Positions 1-11,213 of a DNA stretch of 64,000 nucleotides are shown here, one piece after another. Position 1 is the stretch's first letter. Each line of letters starts with the position of its first letter. A model generated the notes under the pieces. It worked only from the letters and a program-made list of their open reading frames with translations. It did no database searches and was not told the DNA's origin. The stretch covers positions 4,803,853-4,867,852 of the forward strand of contig JAJEKV010000083.1 in the NCBI GenBank assembly GCA_021234155.1. The letters are read 5' to 3'. The DNA is from Isoetes taiwanensis. Its lineage: Eukaryota > Streptophyta > Lycopodiopsida > Isoetales > Isoetaceae. The position numbers and the translations under genes are program-made.

Positions 1-1010
1 GACCGGTCTGAAGAATGTGATTGATGGCCCCAATCATATAGCTACACTGGTATTTGTTGTTACGCATTGCATAAAAGCGCTTTCCTAGTCCTGTCACCCA
101 TAGCGGATAGACGCCTCCCAAATAGAATGAGGGGAACTCCACCCTAGGTACTTGTAGGTGGGCGTGGCAATACATCCCGATATGTGAGTCAGGAGGCATG
201 GGGTGACGTGAAGAGGATATGAGAACCACCACCGGTCTTGGCGAATTGACGCGTATGTGTGTAGCGACAAAAATGTGTCTAGGGCATCCGGTGAGATCAT
301 ATCTTAAGGGGTGTGGGCAAAAGCCAACATCGTCCCGATAGATGAGCCGGGCGGATGACACGGTGCAAAAAGATGTATGCCATCCCCCATGCTCGCGAAG
401 CCGGGGCTCTAAGCGCAATGTAGAGGCCAAAAAGTGTCGGCGAGGGCAACCCTTTGGGACCGATACTACTTGGTAAATGCTTGGCCCGTCCGGCGCATCC
501 TGCCAAAACAACTCTCATACAACCTGTATATGGCATTCGCGCAACATTAATCCCCCGGTTTGACGCATCCTAGCCCACAACTTTTCCCCGAGGGACCGAA
601 TATCAAAAGCCTTTGCGAAGTCCACAAAGCGGCAATACAAGTCCGTAGGTGATTCCTCCCGTCTTCAATCCAAGATGCCCGCAGCGTAAAGATATGGTCA
701 ATCGTTGAGTGGCGGGTCGAAAGCCCGCTGTGTGAGGGCTTCGCATCATCCACGCCTCAGCCCGGTCAATCCCGCCGAGAATGCCGAGAATGCCGAAACA
801 GGTTTGGCAAATCTTGGAGCTGACCATGATCGTCCCTTGGCGGCCGGACAAAGGTGGGTCGCCCGCTTTGTGAATGGGAACAACCCCGCTTGTGGTCCAT
901 TGTCGGGAAACCCTCTGCAATGCTCGGTGAAATGGGGTAGTGAGGACCCAAGCACGGGCCCCCACTTGAGTAACTTTCGGCAGCATACCATCGAGGTCGT
1001 AAAAATCCAA
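1..1010 (-). pseudogene. Degenerate LINE reverse-transcriptase fragment
   Basis: Minus-strand reading in several frames gives pieces of a non-LTR retrotransposon reverse transcriptase in the expected order: a segment ending near HKAGDPPL (about 1000-850), an AGFRP...HSTIDHIFTLRAS motif (about 730-650), SPTLFGLYI (about 450-420) and YKYLGWSSPHSIWEASI (about 150-95). The last piece matches the corresponding stretch of the LINE at 10-11 kb (YKYLGIEFSTTTLWDASI). Each piece is in a different frame, so the copy is dead. It continues beyond the left edge, and its 3' end is not in the window. Family assignment rests on motif recognition only. Confidence 0.75.
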
Positions 1011-3825
1011 GAATCATATCAGAGAGAATTTCTTCAACTTGGCATCAAATCTTCATTGATATGGAGGTAAATCAATCATAATAATAATGGATAATAGTAT
1101 TTCAGTACTTCAAATGCAAGAAAATATCAACTTCAGGTCATCAAATAATTTCGAGCGATAATTTCAACCAAATCTCTTTGGATTTGATCGGGGAGTACTC
1201 AGAATCTTCACAAGTCCTTCAAGCAATGATCACTGTAAGGTTTGAGCTCTTCTGGGCCTTCAAGAAAGCGCTCCTGTCGAATCTCCTGTATATAGTTTAG
1301 TTTTTAATGATTCCTCATTCTTAGCCTTAGTTTATGGGTTCATTCAATTCTTAAAGGGCGGGAAGATAAGAATAGGTAGGTTGCAAGGTCTATGGAATCA
1401 AATCCGGCATGATTCGAGCCAGAAACTCGGATTTAGGGTTCTCGAGCGTATTTTTCGTGAAAATGGTGCGATACGGTTCCGTATTTTTAGAGGTATATTT
1501 TCAGAATATGCCGTATTCAGGCATTTTTTGGATTTTTCGAGCATGGTTCTAAAGGTCTCTATAGAAAAAGGCAAGGAATACTTGGAAATTTTGGAGACCA
1601 TGGAACTTTTGCACACTTGAGATGGAACCATAGAATATTCTAGGGCATTTTTAGGTCTTGAGTAAGGACATGCCATGAGGTGCAATGGTAGGAGAAGGAA
1701 AATGAATGATGGTCACAAAGATGAGGAAATATAGCATGAGAAAAGCTAAAACAATAAGGTCCCATAAGGGTGTGCAAAGAAAAGGAAAATATGGCTAGAG
1801 ATGAGCAAACTTGGCAAATATGGTAAAGAAGTGGCACAATGGTTAAATAAAAACAAATGGGAATGAGATATGGACACAGAGGTGGGAAAAGAGGGATAGA
1901 ATCAGGATTTGGTACCATATATACAGGAGTCTTCCAAACTTTTTCCTTCCAAACTTCAAAAAGATGCCTTCCAACTTCATAACCCAGATTCTTTTAGAGT
2001 ATATTCTTGACTAAGCATTTGACCCCAAATAAAATACCTCTTGTGAACTTTCAACTTGAGCTCTTGTTGACCTGAAGAATGAACATCCTTTGACCTCCAT
2101 GTCAATGTTGAATACCAAGATCTTCTAAACTTTGACCTAGTCCTTCAAGATGAGTTGACCTAGTTTGAATGCATAGATCACAATTAGTATGTTGCCCTTT
2201 GGGGGCAACAATAATCAGTAATAAGGTTCAGATCTAGTAATGTCAAGAATTAAAGAGATTACATGAATTATGAACATTTTGACATTTGTGTAGAGAGGCC
2301 ATGTTACTTAGAAGGCCAAGTGAAAGAATCAGGTATGATGTGCCAAATAAAAGTAGGGGGTCAAAAGGATATATTGATGGATGTAATGGAGTTGTAAAAT
2401 GGTATTGGGTTGAAAAGCAAGCAAGCTTGGGGATTTTATAGCATGAACATGGTTATATATCTTGCTAAGTTGCGTTACGAAATTATTAGAAATCAAGATA
2501 ATGTTTCCTTATTCATCGACTTAATAAGTAAAAAGACATAAGAGTTTATTGGGATGGTGCTACAACATTAATCGACACTTTGGGTTGATAAAAATGGTTG
2601 CATATACCTTGGAGGAGAGTAGAGACTGAGCTGGTAAAGTTGAATGTAATGCAGGGTATGTGGACTTGAAGCTATAAGGATATGATAAAAACGGAAAGAG
2701 TGGTGCAACAATATTACCCGGATGCCCACGTAAAAGAAAGAAAAGTGAGATTTCGTACTTTGATTGGAAGTAGGGACAGTACTGATGAGCTAAGGCAGTG
2801 CTTATAAGGATTGAGTGTGATTGCATAGATGTATAAAAGCATTCAAGCATTGTTTTCAGATTAAATTTATGTCGCATGGTATTTGTTAGTTCACGTGTGG
2901 AATATGCTCCTCTGAGATAATTCAGGGTAGAATGATGCTTGTAATTCTTTGCCTCTCTTGTAATAACTTACGTGAATTGGATGGTTATAAGATACAAAGA
3001 TTAGGGTATTGGCCTATGTATTCTGCTTGTTACTTTTGGACTGGCCACCTAAAAAGGTTTTATGTAGTCTAGTCCAAGCTGAGTATCTCTATTTCCATGG
3101 TAGGCTTAGCATTCTATAGAAAAGGGTAAATTTCAAGGATGCAATTCTATTATGTTTGGCATTTTAGGTTGGACCAGCCATGTGGCCATATGAACTGGAA
3201 TTGCACTGCATACTTATGGATACCTCATGGTTATTTTATGGTTTCTCATGGTTTATGGTGATCTCATGATTTGCAAGGATATGGCATGTGCATTTACAAT
3301 GTATTTAGATGGCTTGATGATGTTCAGGCATTTCTCATAATGTGGATTCTTATTATTCTTGTTCATATTATGTGCTAATATTGCATTGTTAGGTCGCATA
3401 GAGGAATTCACAGGTGAGGTATCAAAGTCTAAGAATGATTCTTGTGATTGTTACATCACACATATGTCTTGTTGATTATGATGAGGCTTGAAGGATTATG
3501 GTGCAGTTGAGAGTTGGAATGGAGTGAAGGCCTAAGATATTATAAGTCTTTGGCAAGGCCTTGTGGTTACACAAATCCAGCACTGTAAGTTTTCAGAGGG
3601 AGAGAATTTTCGTTGTACATAGTATGATATTATGATTCTCTAAGTGTAGTGCTCTTACGTGTTTATTGGATTTAGTTGAGATTAAAGATTCAATTCTTTA
3701 CCTTGAGTTTTGTCTTACGAATGCTTTTGCATTGCATCAGTTCATGCATACGAACTTGTCTGTGTTCATGTAAGTTTTAATGGGATATCGGGTTACTTAG
3801 AGGGTCAACCCGATAGGCCCGTTAC
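1011..3825. other. No gene recognised
   Basis: About 2.8 kb of AT-rich sequence without a convincing coding region. The short open frames at 1381-1685 do not resemble a family I know. The style (runs of TTGACC, TTCTAGG and GGTTCAGATC) is compatible with old LTR-retrotransposon debris, but no terminal repeats or primer site were found. Confidence 0.4.
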
Positions 3826-4925
3826 AGCGATCAACTGCTACAGTATTTCTTGGTATGATTTAAGACTTTAGCAACTAATAAATAAGGACAATCGTACTTC
3901 CTCGACCAAACTCAGCTTCTGTGATCAAATCCGATGGAGATCTACAAACAGCTGAACTAGTTCCTGTGATCTTGATTCTGCATCAGCAATCAAAGATGCC
4001 CACCAATACCTCAATTCTATTCATCTATCATACTTTAATCCTTTTGCAGAAGCTTCTTGTGTTGAATTGATTGATAGATGAAATCTTCCAACTCTTTGGT
4101 GAATTCTCCCAATCCTTTCCTTAGCCTAATCTTAAGTTCGGTTTTTCCTTGAATTCATGTTTTCGCTAGATTGAGGATTCTTTAGTGGCTTATTTGTTTC
4201 CCTTAAGCCTTTCCTATTCCAAAATTCAGTCTGTCTTGGAGATTCTCCTACTTAGGATAGCCCAATTGGGTGGTGAGCTTTGCCCTTAAGGGGTGGATTT
4301 GTGTTTGTTTGTTGTATTTTCTGATGTTTGTTTTGCAGATAAAGCTTGGGGTTTTACCCATTCGTATCAAATAGATATCAAAGAACGATTCCAATCTCTT
4401 CAGGAACCTATTGATCTATCCTGCTATAATTTTTAATTAAATAGAATTTAGAATTGAAAAGCTGAGTATCTAGAGAAGAAGCTCTGAGTTTCTTTTAGCA
4501 ATTTGCAGCATAATCCAATGCAGCCCATTAACCTTTTGTTCACATCCTCTACCGTGATGCTTTCTGCTGAAAATTATTTGTGACCATGTATCAAGTTGCA
4601 GTAGAATGCATAAGCTAAATAAATCTTTGCTAACTGAATAATTGCAGGGGTTATTAGTGCTCGATAGTGCTCTACGGATTACTGAACTTGGTGCTTGCTC
4701 GCGGATTTAGTACAGTTGTTGCCATGTCTATAAGGTATACTGTGCTGTTGCTGCAACTACAATTGCAATTTCTTCACCTTCAAACTTGCTATAGAGGCTA
4801 GGATCTGCAACAGAAAAGAACATACCATTGATATGTGAGTTACGTTCGAGCACCTTCATCTTTGTTTTAGCCAACAATGACTGAGCTTGGAAAAATATAT
4901 CGTTATAATCAGTATGAGATTGATT

Positions 4926-5005
4926 CATTACCAGAGAATAATTTACTGGCAGATTTGCTTACTAAGAATTTGCAAAAGGAATTTCTTAAGAAGGAGATGC
5001 AATAA
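4926..5005 (+). pseudogene. Ty1/copia RNase H C-terminal tail
   Basis: The plus-strand frame encodes LPENNLLADLLTKNLQ followed by KEFLKKEMQ and a stop. The ADLLTK motif is the conserved end of copia-type RNase H (usually ADxLTKxLP). The rest of pol is missing upstream, so this is a fragment. Confidence 0.6.
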
Positions 5006-5359
5006 GAGTAGAAGAGAAAGCATTAAGATACTATAAGAGCCAGTCAAGACACATTTAAGAAGAAACAAGAATACAGAAAGGAAGCTTCCGTAGACAATAA
5101 AGACAAAAGCTATTTTGCTACAACATGATTTACTAAAGGAAAAACTACAGCGATATACTCAACTACGAATTTACGAGCACTTTAGAAACAATTCCACAAT
5201 GTTCACTAATGAATCATTCCAAGACACCTCCGACCTCATTTCCTACTTCAACGAATATTAAATCAGTTGGCTTCTTCAATACACACCTTTTAGATCTTAT
5301 TCTATTATGTTATCAGCCATATGCTTCGTTTGTAGGTATCCAAATTTTTTGATAATTTA

Positions 5360-5413
5360 AAGGAAGGAAGGAAGGAAGGAAGGAAGGTTCTTTTATCGTC
5401 CGCGGAGGCCAAT
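5360..5413 (-). repeat. AAGG microsatellite abutting a LINE-type 3' terminus
   Basis: About seven AAGG units lie at 5360-5387. They are followed by TTTTATCGTCCGCGGAGGCC, which matches 9888-9908 at the 3' end of the LINE at 9.9-11.2 kb (TTTTATCGTCCACGGAGACC). On the minus strand both read GG(C/T)CTCCG(C/T)GGACGATAAAA followed by a short tandem repeat. The element body here is very short or too diverged to follow. Confidence 0.45.
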
Positions 5414-6330
5414 TTCTGAAGCATAAATCTTAAATTTGGATTGTTGCTAGATTTAAATCTAGTGGATTTGTTAATCGCCCTTTCCTAAGCATTTCACATA
5501 CTTGGTTTATTGCTTGAGAGAGTTCTCTAGTGATTACGTTGAATTTTCCTTTAAACCTCTTCTGATACCTATCCTTTTAGACCAAAATCCAAATTTTGAA
5601 TCTTTGTGTTAAGTTGCCTTTGAAGATTCTAAGGTGTTTACCTCCTAATTCCTTCCACTTCCTTTAGCATAATAGTGGATCTTGTAAATTTTTAGCCTTA
5701 AGGGCTGGACAAAGTTTTAGCCTAAAATGATGGACTTGTTTATTTCTTTAAGATTAAATAATATAGATAAAGGAAAAGGCAAGCCATGTCTTTATCGAAA
5801 AGGCAACATTGATTATATTTGAGGGATTGACCTTTAATTAAAAAGGTCATGCAACAATAGCTTTAAAGGAAGCAAACACAACAAACTGAAGTCATACTGG
5901 TGACAAATCAGACCTGCTACAGTGGATCGTGGATCATTCGGCTCAGCAGCCAACTGCTATGGTACTTCTTGGTGTGATTTAGGACTTCAACGACTAACAA
6001 ATAAGAACAATGGTACTTCCTCGACCGACTCAGCTTCCGTGACCAAATCCGATGGAGATCTGCACCAACAATTGAACTAGTTCTAGTGATCTCGATTCTA
6101 CATCAATGATCAGAGATGCCTACCAATACCTCAATTCTATTCATCTATCATGCTTTAATCCTTTTGCAGAAGCTTCTTGTGTTGAATTGATTGATAGGTG
6201 AAATCTTTCAATTCTTTGGTGAATTCTCACAATCCTTTCCTTAGCCTAATCTCTTTCTTATTCCAAAATTTAGTTATTTCCTGATGTTTGTTTTGCAGAT
6301 AAAGCTTGGAGTTTTACCCATTCGTATCAG

Positions 6331-9224
6331 TTGTGATGCTCCTCTATTCTCTTTTATCCAATCCCTAAGTTTACTCCCTTCTAAATTGATGTCAACACCT
6401 TCTGGTTACTCTAAAATAAGGATGACTTTAAAACAATAAAGTTGTCTCCATATATATATACAAGTTTATTATTATTTAGGGCCTACACATTTCCCCTAGA
6501 ATTTCAAAAATTATCCCAAGGTTCGCATATATTTTCGAAGATTCTATGTATATTCTCCTAGATTCCCTTAGAATATATGAAAAATCCTTAAGATTCTCTA
6601 GGATTCCATTAAGATTCTTCCAGATTATGAGAGTTTATCCCAAGATTCCTCTAGATTCCCCAAGATTCTGTGTATATTCTTCTACATTCCTTTAGATTCT
6701 ATGGTCAAGATCTCACTTTCAAGATTCGACGCTGCAAATTGAGTTGATCGATTTATGTGCACCACACATCAAAGTGTGTTTATCTCTACACAAGTATATT
6801 GTTATATAGATATCCATGAAGTTGACTATATGAAAAGTACGCACTATAAATGATATAAATATCTTTAGCCCCCTTTTTGTTAAAATTCCATGAAGATCTA
6901 AATTGTGCCGATAAAAATAGCTGATAGAAATAATAAGATTCTTAAGTACGAATCTTAAGTACAAGATCGAGATCAATTGGCAATCAAGTTCGCATGTTTT
7001 GATTTAGAATTCATTCGAACCTTTATAGCCACGCTATAAAGTACATTATAGCCTGTTTCTACCTCCAGGCGTTAACTTGTTCTAGCATCGTTATATTTCA
7101 AAATCATCTCATGAACGTTAACTTGTTCTAGCATCGTTATATTTCAAAATTCCTAAGTATGATTTTTTACCATTGTCAGAGCGTTCTAAATAGCAAATGA
7201 ATGTTGACGTTGTAGTTGTAGATAAAACCAGTTTGTTATTGGATTAAACATCAATGTAACTTAGCACACCGCAGTATTCAATCGTGCTTTGATGATTGTT
7301 TTCTAATGCTAGTAAATTAAAAAAGCACACTAATGACTCACTGATCTTAAACACTTAGACACCATTTTAAATGGACTAAGCTAGAGTATGCATAACTAAG
7401 TACCTAAATAAAGCAGTATTTCAACTACTCAAGCTAGTGCCATCGATTAGCAATAGTGATAGAGGATGGTCGGATGATGGAAGGTTGCGCAATGAGAAGG
7501 CTGCACAATGGAATGATCTACTCTGGTAGTGAACAATTACATGTTATTACACCCTTATTACATGGTAAAGGACGGCACTGTGGCGCTCCCTGCTTAAAAC
7601 TTGCAAATTAACAATTTATTGCTTCCACAATCTGCAGCAGTAAGACATGCAGAGATTCAAAACAATCCAAGGCCCATTATTACAGTTTAACGTTCCAAGC
7701 AGTTTCAAATGCCTCATATATATCCATAGAACAACAGAAATAGAGGAATAATTTTAAAGCAAATTATTGAATAGCAAACTATAGAAGCTAAAACACTACC
7801 ATGTCTGTAATGAGCTGACAAAATTGTTGTCACAATTTGGTGAAGTCAATTCGAAACATGCAAGTTAAAGATCAAGACAGGAGACAACATGCTTACATGT
7901 GATGTTCGCCTAACTCTGCCATAGCCGGCCTCTAGACAATAGATAGCTCATTGCTCAAAGTGCAATTCCATATTAAAAGACCTTGGGATTAAAAGACCTT
8001 GGGGAAGATGCCCAACCCACCAAAATAAGATTCTGCAGTACAAAAGCAGATGCGTCAGTTCTTGTACAAATAACTGTCTCTTCATTTTGAATGAATGATC
8101 TCAAGCCAAGCATGATCTATCTTGCATGCCATAAGAAGAAAACCTTAAAAACATCGAATAGCAAAGCGTTTATGGCCAGAACGGAAGTAGAGGCTTATGG
8201 CCGAAAAGCAAGCTCTGCCAGAAAAATCGAACAAAAAGTAAGCACGGCACAAAGCGTGCACATGAATACAGGATGCCGATTTACTTGCCGGATTTACCTG
8301 CTATGTATCTGCAAAACAGGAAACAAACACAAGACATAAGAAGGTCAGAACCAAACCGAATGCGGCACGGAAAGCTTTGCCATGACAGCATGCAAAGACA
8401 TTCGACACAAACCTAGAGATGAAATTCTGCCACGGCTCCACTAGACCTTGGCCGCCTTGACGATGGTCTTAGGCGATGGCGCCAGCAATTGCGCCAGAGC
8501 GAGAATCCGAATACCCATCTCCGACAAATGAAGGAAAAAAATGGATCTGACGGTCTTCAGAATATCCTTCGTGCTAACCTCACCCAATTTGAAACAAAGA
8601 AAATATTAAATTAGCTTGCCATCTCACCATTGGTGGCAATTAATGCTCATTTAATGCGGTGCCACCTCAGCCCCCAAATTTCGATCCCCATATGATCCAA
8701 CGGTTTAAAGATGGGGGGCATGCCCCCCATGCATGCCCATACATGCCTATACACTTAAATGTGCGGCCAAGATTCAACCTCTCGGATTCGACGGCCTAGA
8801 TGAAGACCAGCGACTCATGTGTCCAGGTAGTTCCAGGACAGACCCTCTCTAGCTTCGGTCAAGGGCCAAGTTAGTAGTAGAATCTTAGCTAGATTAGATC
8901 CTAGTGAAAGATAGTGTATATATAATGATACATTGGTTCCCTTTAGTGAAATAAAGGCCAGGTTACAATATTTTATGAGTAATGGGAATGTTGTGCCTGC
9001 TTGTGCTCATCTGTCAAGTCTCTTGAACCGCTCCCCTGAGCCTGTGTCATAACAATTCCTTCCTGTCTCATCATCCCCATCATCTACTTTGCGGGGACAA
9101 CTTCTTTAAAGACTGGTCATACTGGATCATCTGCCTTAAAGAATTCCATCCCTTTTCAAAGACTAACCGGACTCGATTATCTGTCTCTAGAAGTAACAAA
9201 CTTTTTCAAAGCCAGTAAACTAAC
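6331..9224. other. Gene-poor AT-rich stretch
   Basis: Apart from the direct repeat at 7069-7148, I see no supported gene. The open frame at 8091-8339 has no recognisable motif. The text at 8640-9060 (GC-richer, with GATAGTGTATATATAATG and a purine-rich segment) may be an old LTR, but no partner was found. Confidence 0.4.
7069..7148. repeat. Two-copy direct repeat
   Basis: The segment CGTTAACTTGTTCTAGCATC, continuing GTTATATTTCAAAAT, occurs twice about 44 bp apart with almost no difference, so it is a recent local duplication. No function is suggested. Confidence 0.7.
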
Positions 9225-9475
9225 TGTCTGCTTTGAAAGGTTTTCCTATATCTTGTCCAAGACTAGTAATCTCACCATCTATCCTTGCAAGGTTCCTCCC
9301 CAAGGCTGGTAATCTTACCATCTATCCTCGCAAGGTTCCTCCTCAAGGTTGATATATCGTCTATCCTTGAGAGCCTATAACACATCCCCTCTCCAAGACT
9401 GGTAATCCTAACATCAATTCTTGAGAGCTCCTCTCCAAGGCTAGTAATCTTACCATCAATCCTTGAGAGGCATTT
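9225..9475. repeat. Degenerate tandem repeat, unit about 45-50 bp
   Basis: Four to five imperfect copies of a unit built from CAAGGCTGGTAATCTTACCA, TCTATCCTTG and a CAAGGTTCCTCC or GAGAGCTCCTCT variant follow each other. Copies differ by substitutions and small deletions, so the array is old. It is not CRISPR: there are no unique spacers of constant length, and the setting is a plant nuclear genome. Confidence 0.6.
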
Positions 9476-9860
9476 TCAAACCAATGTAATTAGGATCTGG
9501 TTATTGTACTACAGACACAATAACCTCCTTTCTACCTAGAGCAGACATTTGAAAGAAAAGACAACTTCTTCAAATCAAATGTATTCAATGCTCAGACAAT
9601 CTAGCAGTTGCCTGCATAAATACCCCCTTATTTATAGTCGCAAACGCATAAAACTCATTGTGTCTATAAGAGGTAATAATGCTTCCCGAAATAATTTCTT
9701 ACATGACAATCTCGATGTCCTATAATAACTTAGAACCAACAAACCCATCCAAATGAATGCGCAAGCATCACCTAGCATAGGCTCAAAGCTTTTTTTGCTG
9801 TTTTCACATATTAATTCAAAGAAGTCATAATTATAACCTTTTTCTTTTCTTCAATCTAAG

Positions 9861-11213
9861 AATAGAATAGAATAGAATAGAATATGATTTTATCGTCCAC
9901 GGAGACCAACTGGCCTATGGGACCCAAGTACAAAGAGAGAGCAGCAGGCGTATTACTACCAGGATTAAAAAACCCCCGCCCCGAAGGGTTTTCGGGGGAA
10001 AAACCTTAGTAGCAATAAGGATGCTGACATACTGCACAGTTATATACATAATCACAAGTACAGCTGAGGTTAATGTCGGACAGGGGGGCATAACTGAGTC
10101 CGCGTATCCATTACCTCCCGGAGGTACGATCCCAACAAGCCTACAGAGGCCGTGCTCAGTAGCTCATGCAAGGCCTGATGGGGCACAACTAACCGAGCAT
10201 ACCGAGCCCGGATATGCTCGTACGCCGGACAGGCCTGGAGGGCGTGACTTTCATCCTCAATGGCGCCCTGTTGACAGCATTGACAGACTCTGTCCTCACG
10301 CGGCTCCCGAATCCATCTCCCTGTCTCAATGCGGAGGTGGTGTGCACCTGTGCGAATGGAAGCAATCACCCTGCGCTTTTTCATGGGTAGATGGGTTGCC
10401 GCGTAGTGGTGTGGGCCCCTCGTGAGCATGGGATTAACGTCTTTGTCGATAATTTGCCACCTTGACATGTGACAGGGCCTCTGCATCCCAAAGCTTGGCC
10501 ATGAAGCAAGCATCCGCAATCTTGCTTCAAGGCGTAGCGTTCCTTCCGGTGTATGCACCGGTCCATCATCGTGCTTTGCACATTCCATAGCGAGAACCAC
10601 TGGGCTTGCTTGTCTTTCCAGCAGGCTTTGAGTCGCTGCGGGCCCATCGCCACTGCCAAAGCAAGGTTGGGCAGCCGGGCTTCATCCATAGCCACCACCT
10701 TCTGGAAGTAAATAATGTGACGTTCCAGCGCAGCCCTCTGTAATGGAAGGAAGCCTGTCTCTGAGCAAGATCGATATGGGGCCGTGGATTTCACTCCCGG
10801 TGCGGGGCCAAGAAGGCCTTACAGACCACTCTCTAGATGGTTCCAAGTGGTGAGGGATATCAGCCCCCACACTTCTCGCCCCATAGGGAGGACCCGGTTC
10901 AACCAAGGCCCCGAACAAGTGTGCCTCGGTGACCCCATGCATCTGGCTACGCCTTGTGGTTGTTTTTTTTGCATTGCATCTGGGCTTTCCAGGCTGCGGT
11001 GACCCGTAACGATGGATGCATCCCAAAGTGTGGTAGTAGAAAACTCAATGCCCAAATACTTATAAGACTGAGCCCCCTCCACTACACCCCCGGTAAGTGA
11101 ATGAGGGGAAGAAGCGTGGAGTGCTGGATGATGGGACCAAGAAGACACCCTTGTCTTGGCCAAGTTAACTCTCATGTCAGTGAATTGGCAGAAAGTGTCC
11201 AAAGCATCCAAAC
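9861..11213 (-). mobile_element. 5'-truncated LINE, reverse-transcriptase tail and 3' UTR
   Basis: On the minus strand the element runs from a truncated 5' end near 11213 to a 3' end at about 9861. It starts inside the reverse transcriptase (LDTFCQFTDMRVNLAKTRV, then YKYLGIEFSTTTLWDASI) and, after frame changes, reaches the C-terminal zinc-binding region (10600-10070). The 3' UTR has a GC-rich hairpin-like stretch at 9970-10005 and ends GGACGATAAAA followed by about five TATTC units (9861-9884). A short-repeat tail instead of poly(A) is typical of RTE- and I-like LINEs. The copy is non-functional because of frameshifts. Confidence 0.75.
10070..10600 (-). pseudogene. LINE ORF2 C-terminal domain (zf-RVT-like)
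   Basis: This is the longest intact stretch of the LINE above, 176 codons. It contains KKRRVIASIRTGAHHLRIET, then REDRVCQCCQQGAIEDESHA and LQACPAYEHIR. The spacing C-x2-C, then H, then C matches the zinc-binding region after the reverse transcriptase of plant LINEs (RxxL..LRTG.H.L......R.C..C....EDE.H.L..CP). It is the C-terminal end only; the start shown is simply the first in-frame methionine in the fragment. Confidence 0.7.

Larger units (their letters stand above)
3826..6330 (+). mobile_element. Ty1/copia remnant between LTR-like direct repeats
   Basis: Two direct repeats, about 3834-4370 and 5943-6330, are clearly homologous: both carry TTCCTCGACC, CCAATACCTCAATTCTATTC and TTTTGCAGATAAAGCTTGG, and both end near CATTCGTATCA. 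The right copy lacks about 150 bp present in the left. Between them, 4926-5005 on the plus strand reads LPENNLLADLLTKNLQKEF, which matches the ADxLTK tail of a Ty1/copia RNase H domain. Order and orientation fit 5' LTR, collapsed interior, pol tail, 3' LTR. I found no primer-binding site or target duplication, so the boundaries are approximate. Confidence 0.5.

Noticed and set aside
9225-9475. Regular repeats resembling a CRISPR array
   Set aside because: Units diverge along their whole length, there are no constant-length unique spacers, no cas genes, and the setting is eukaryotic.
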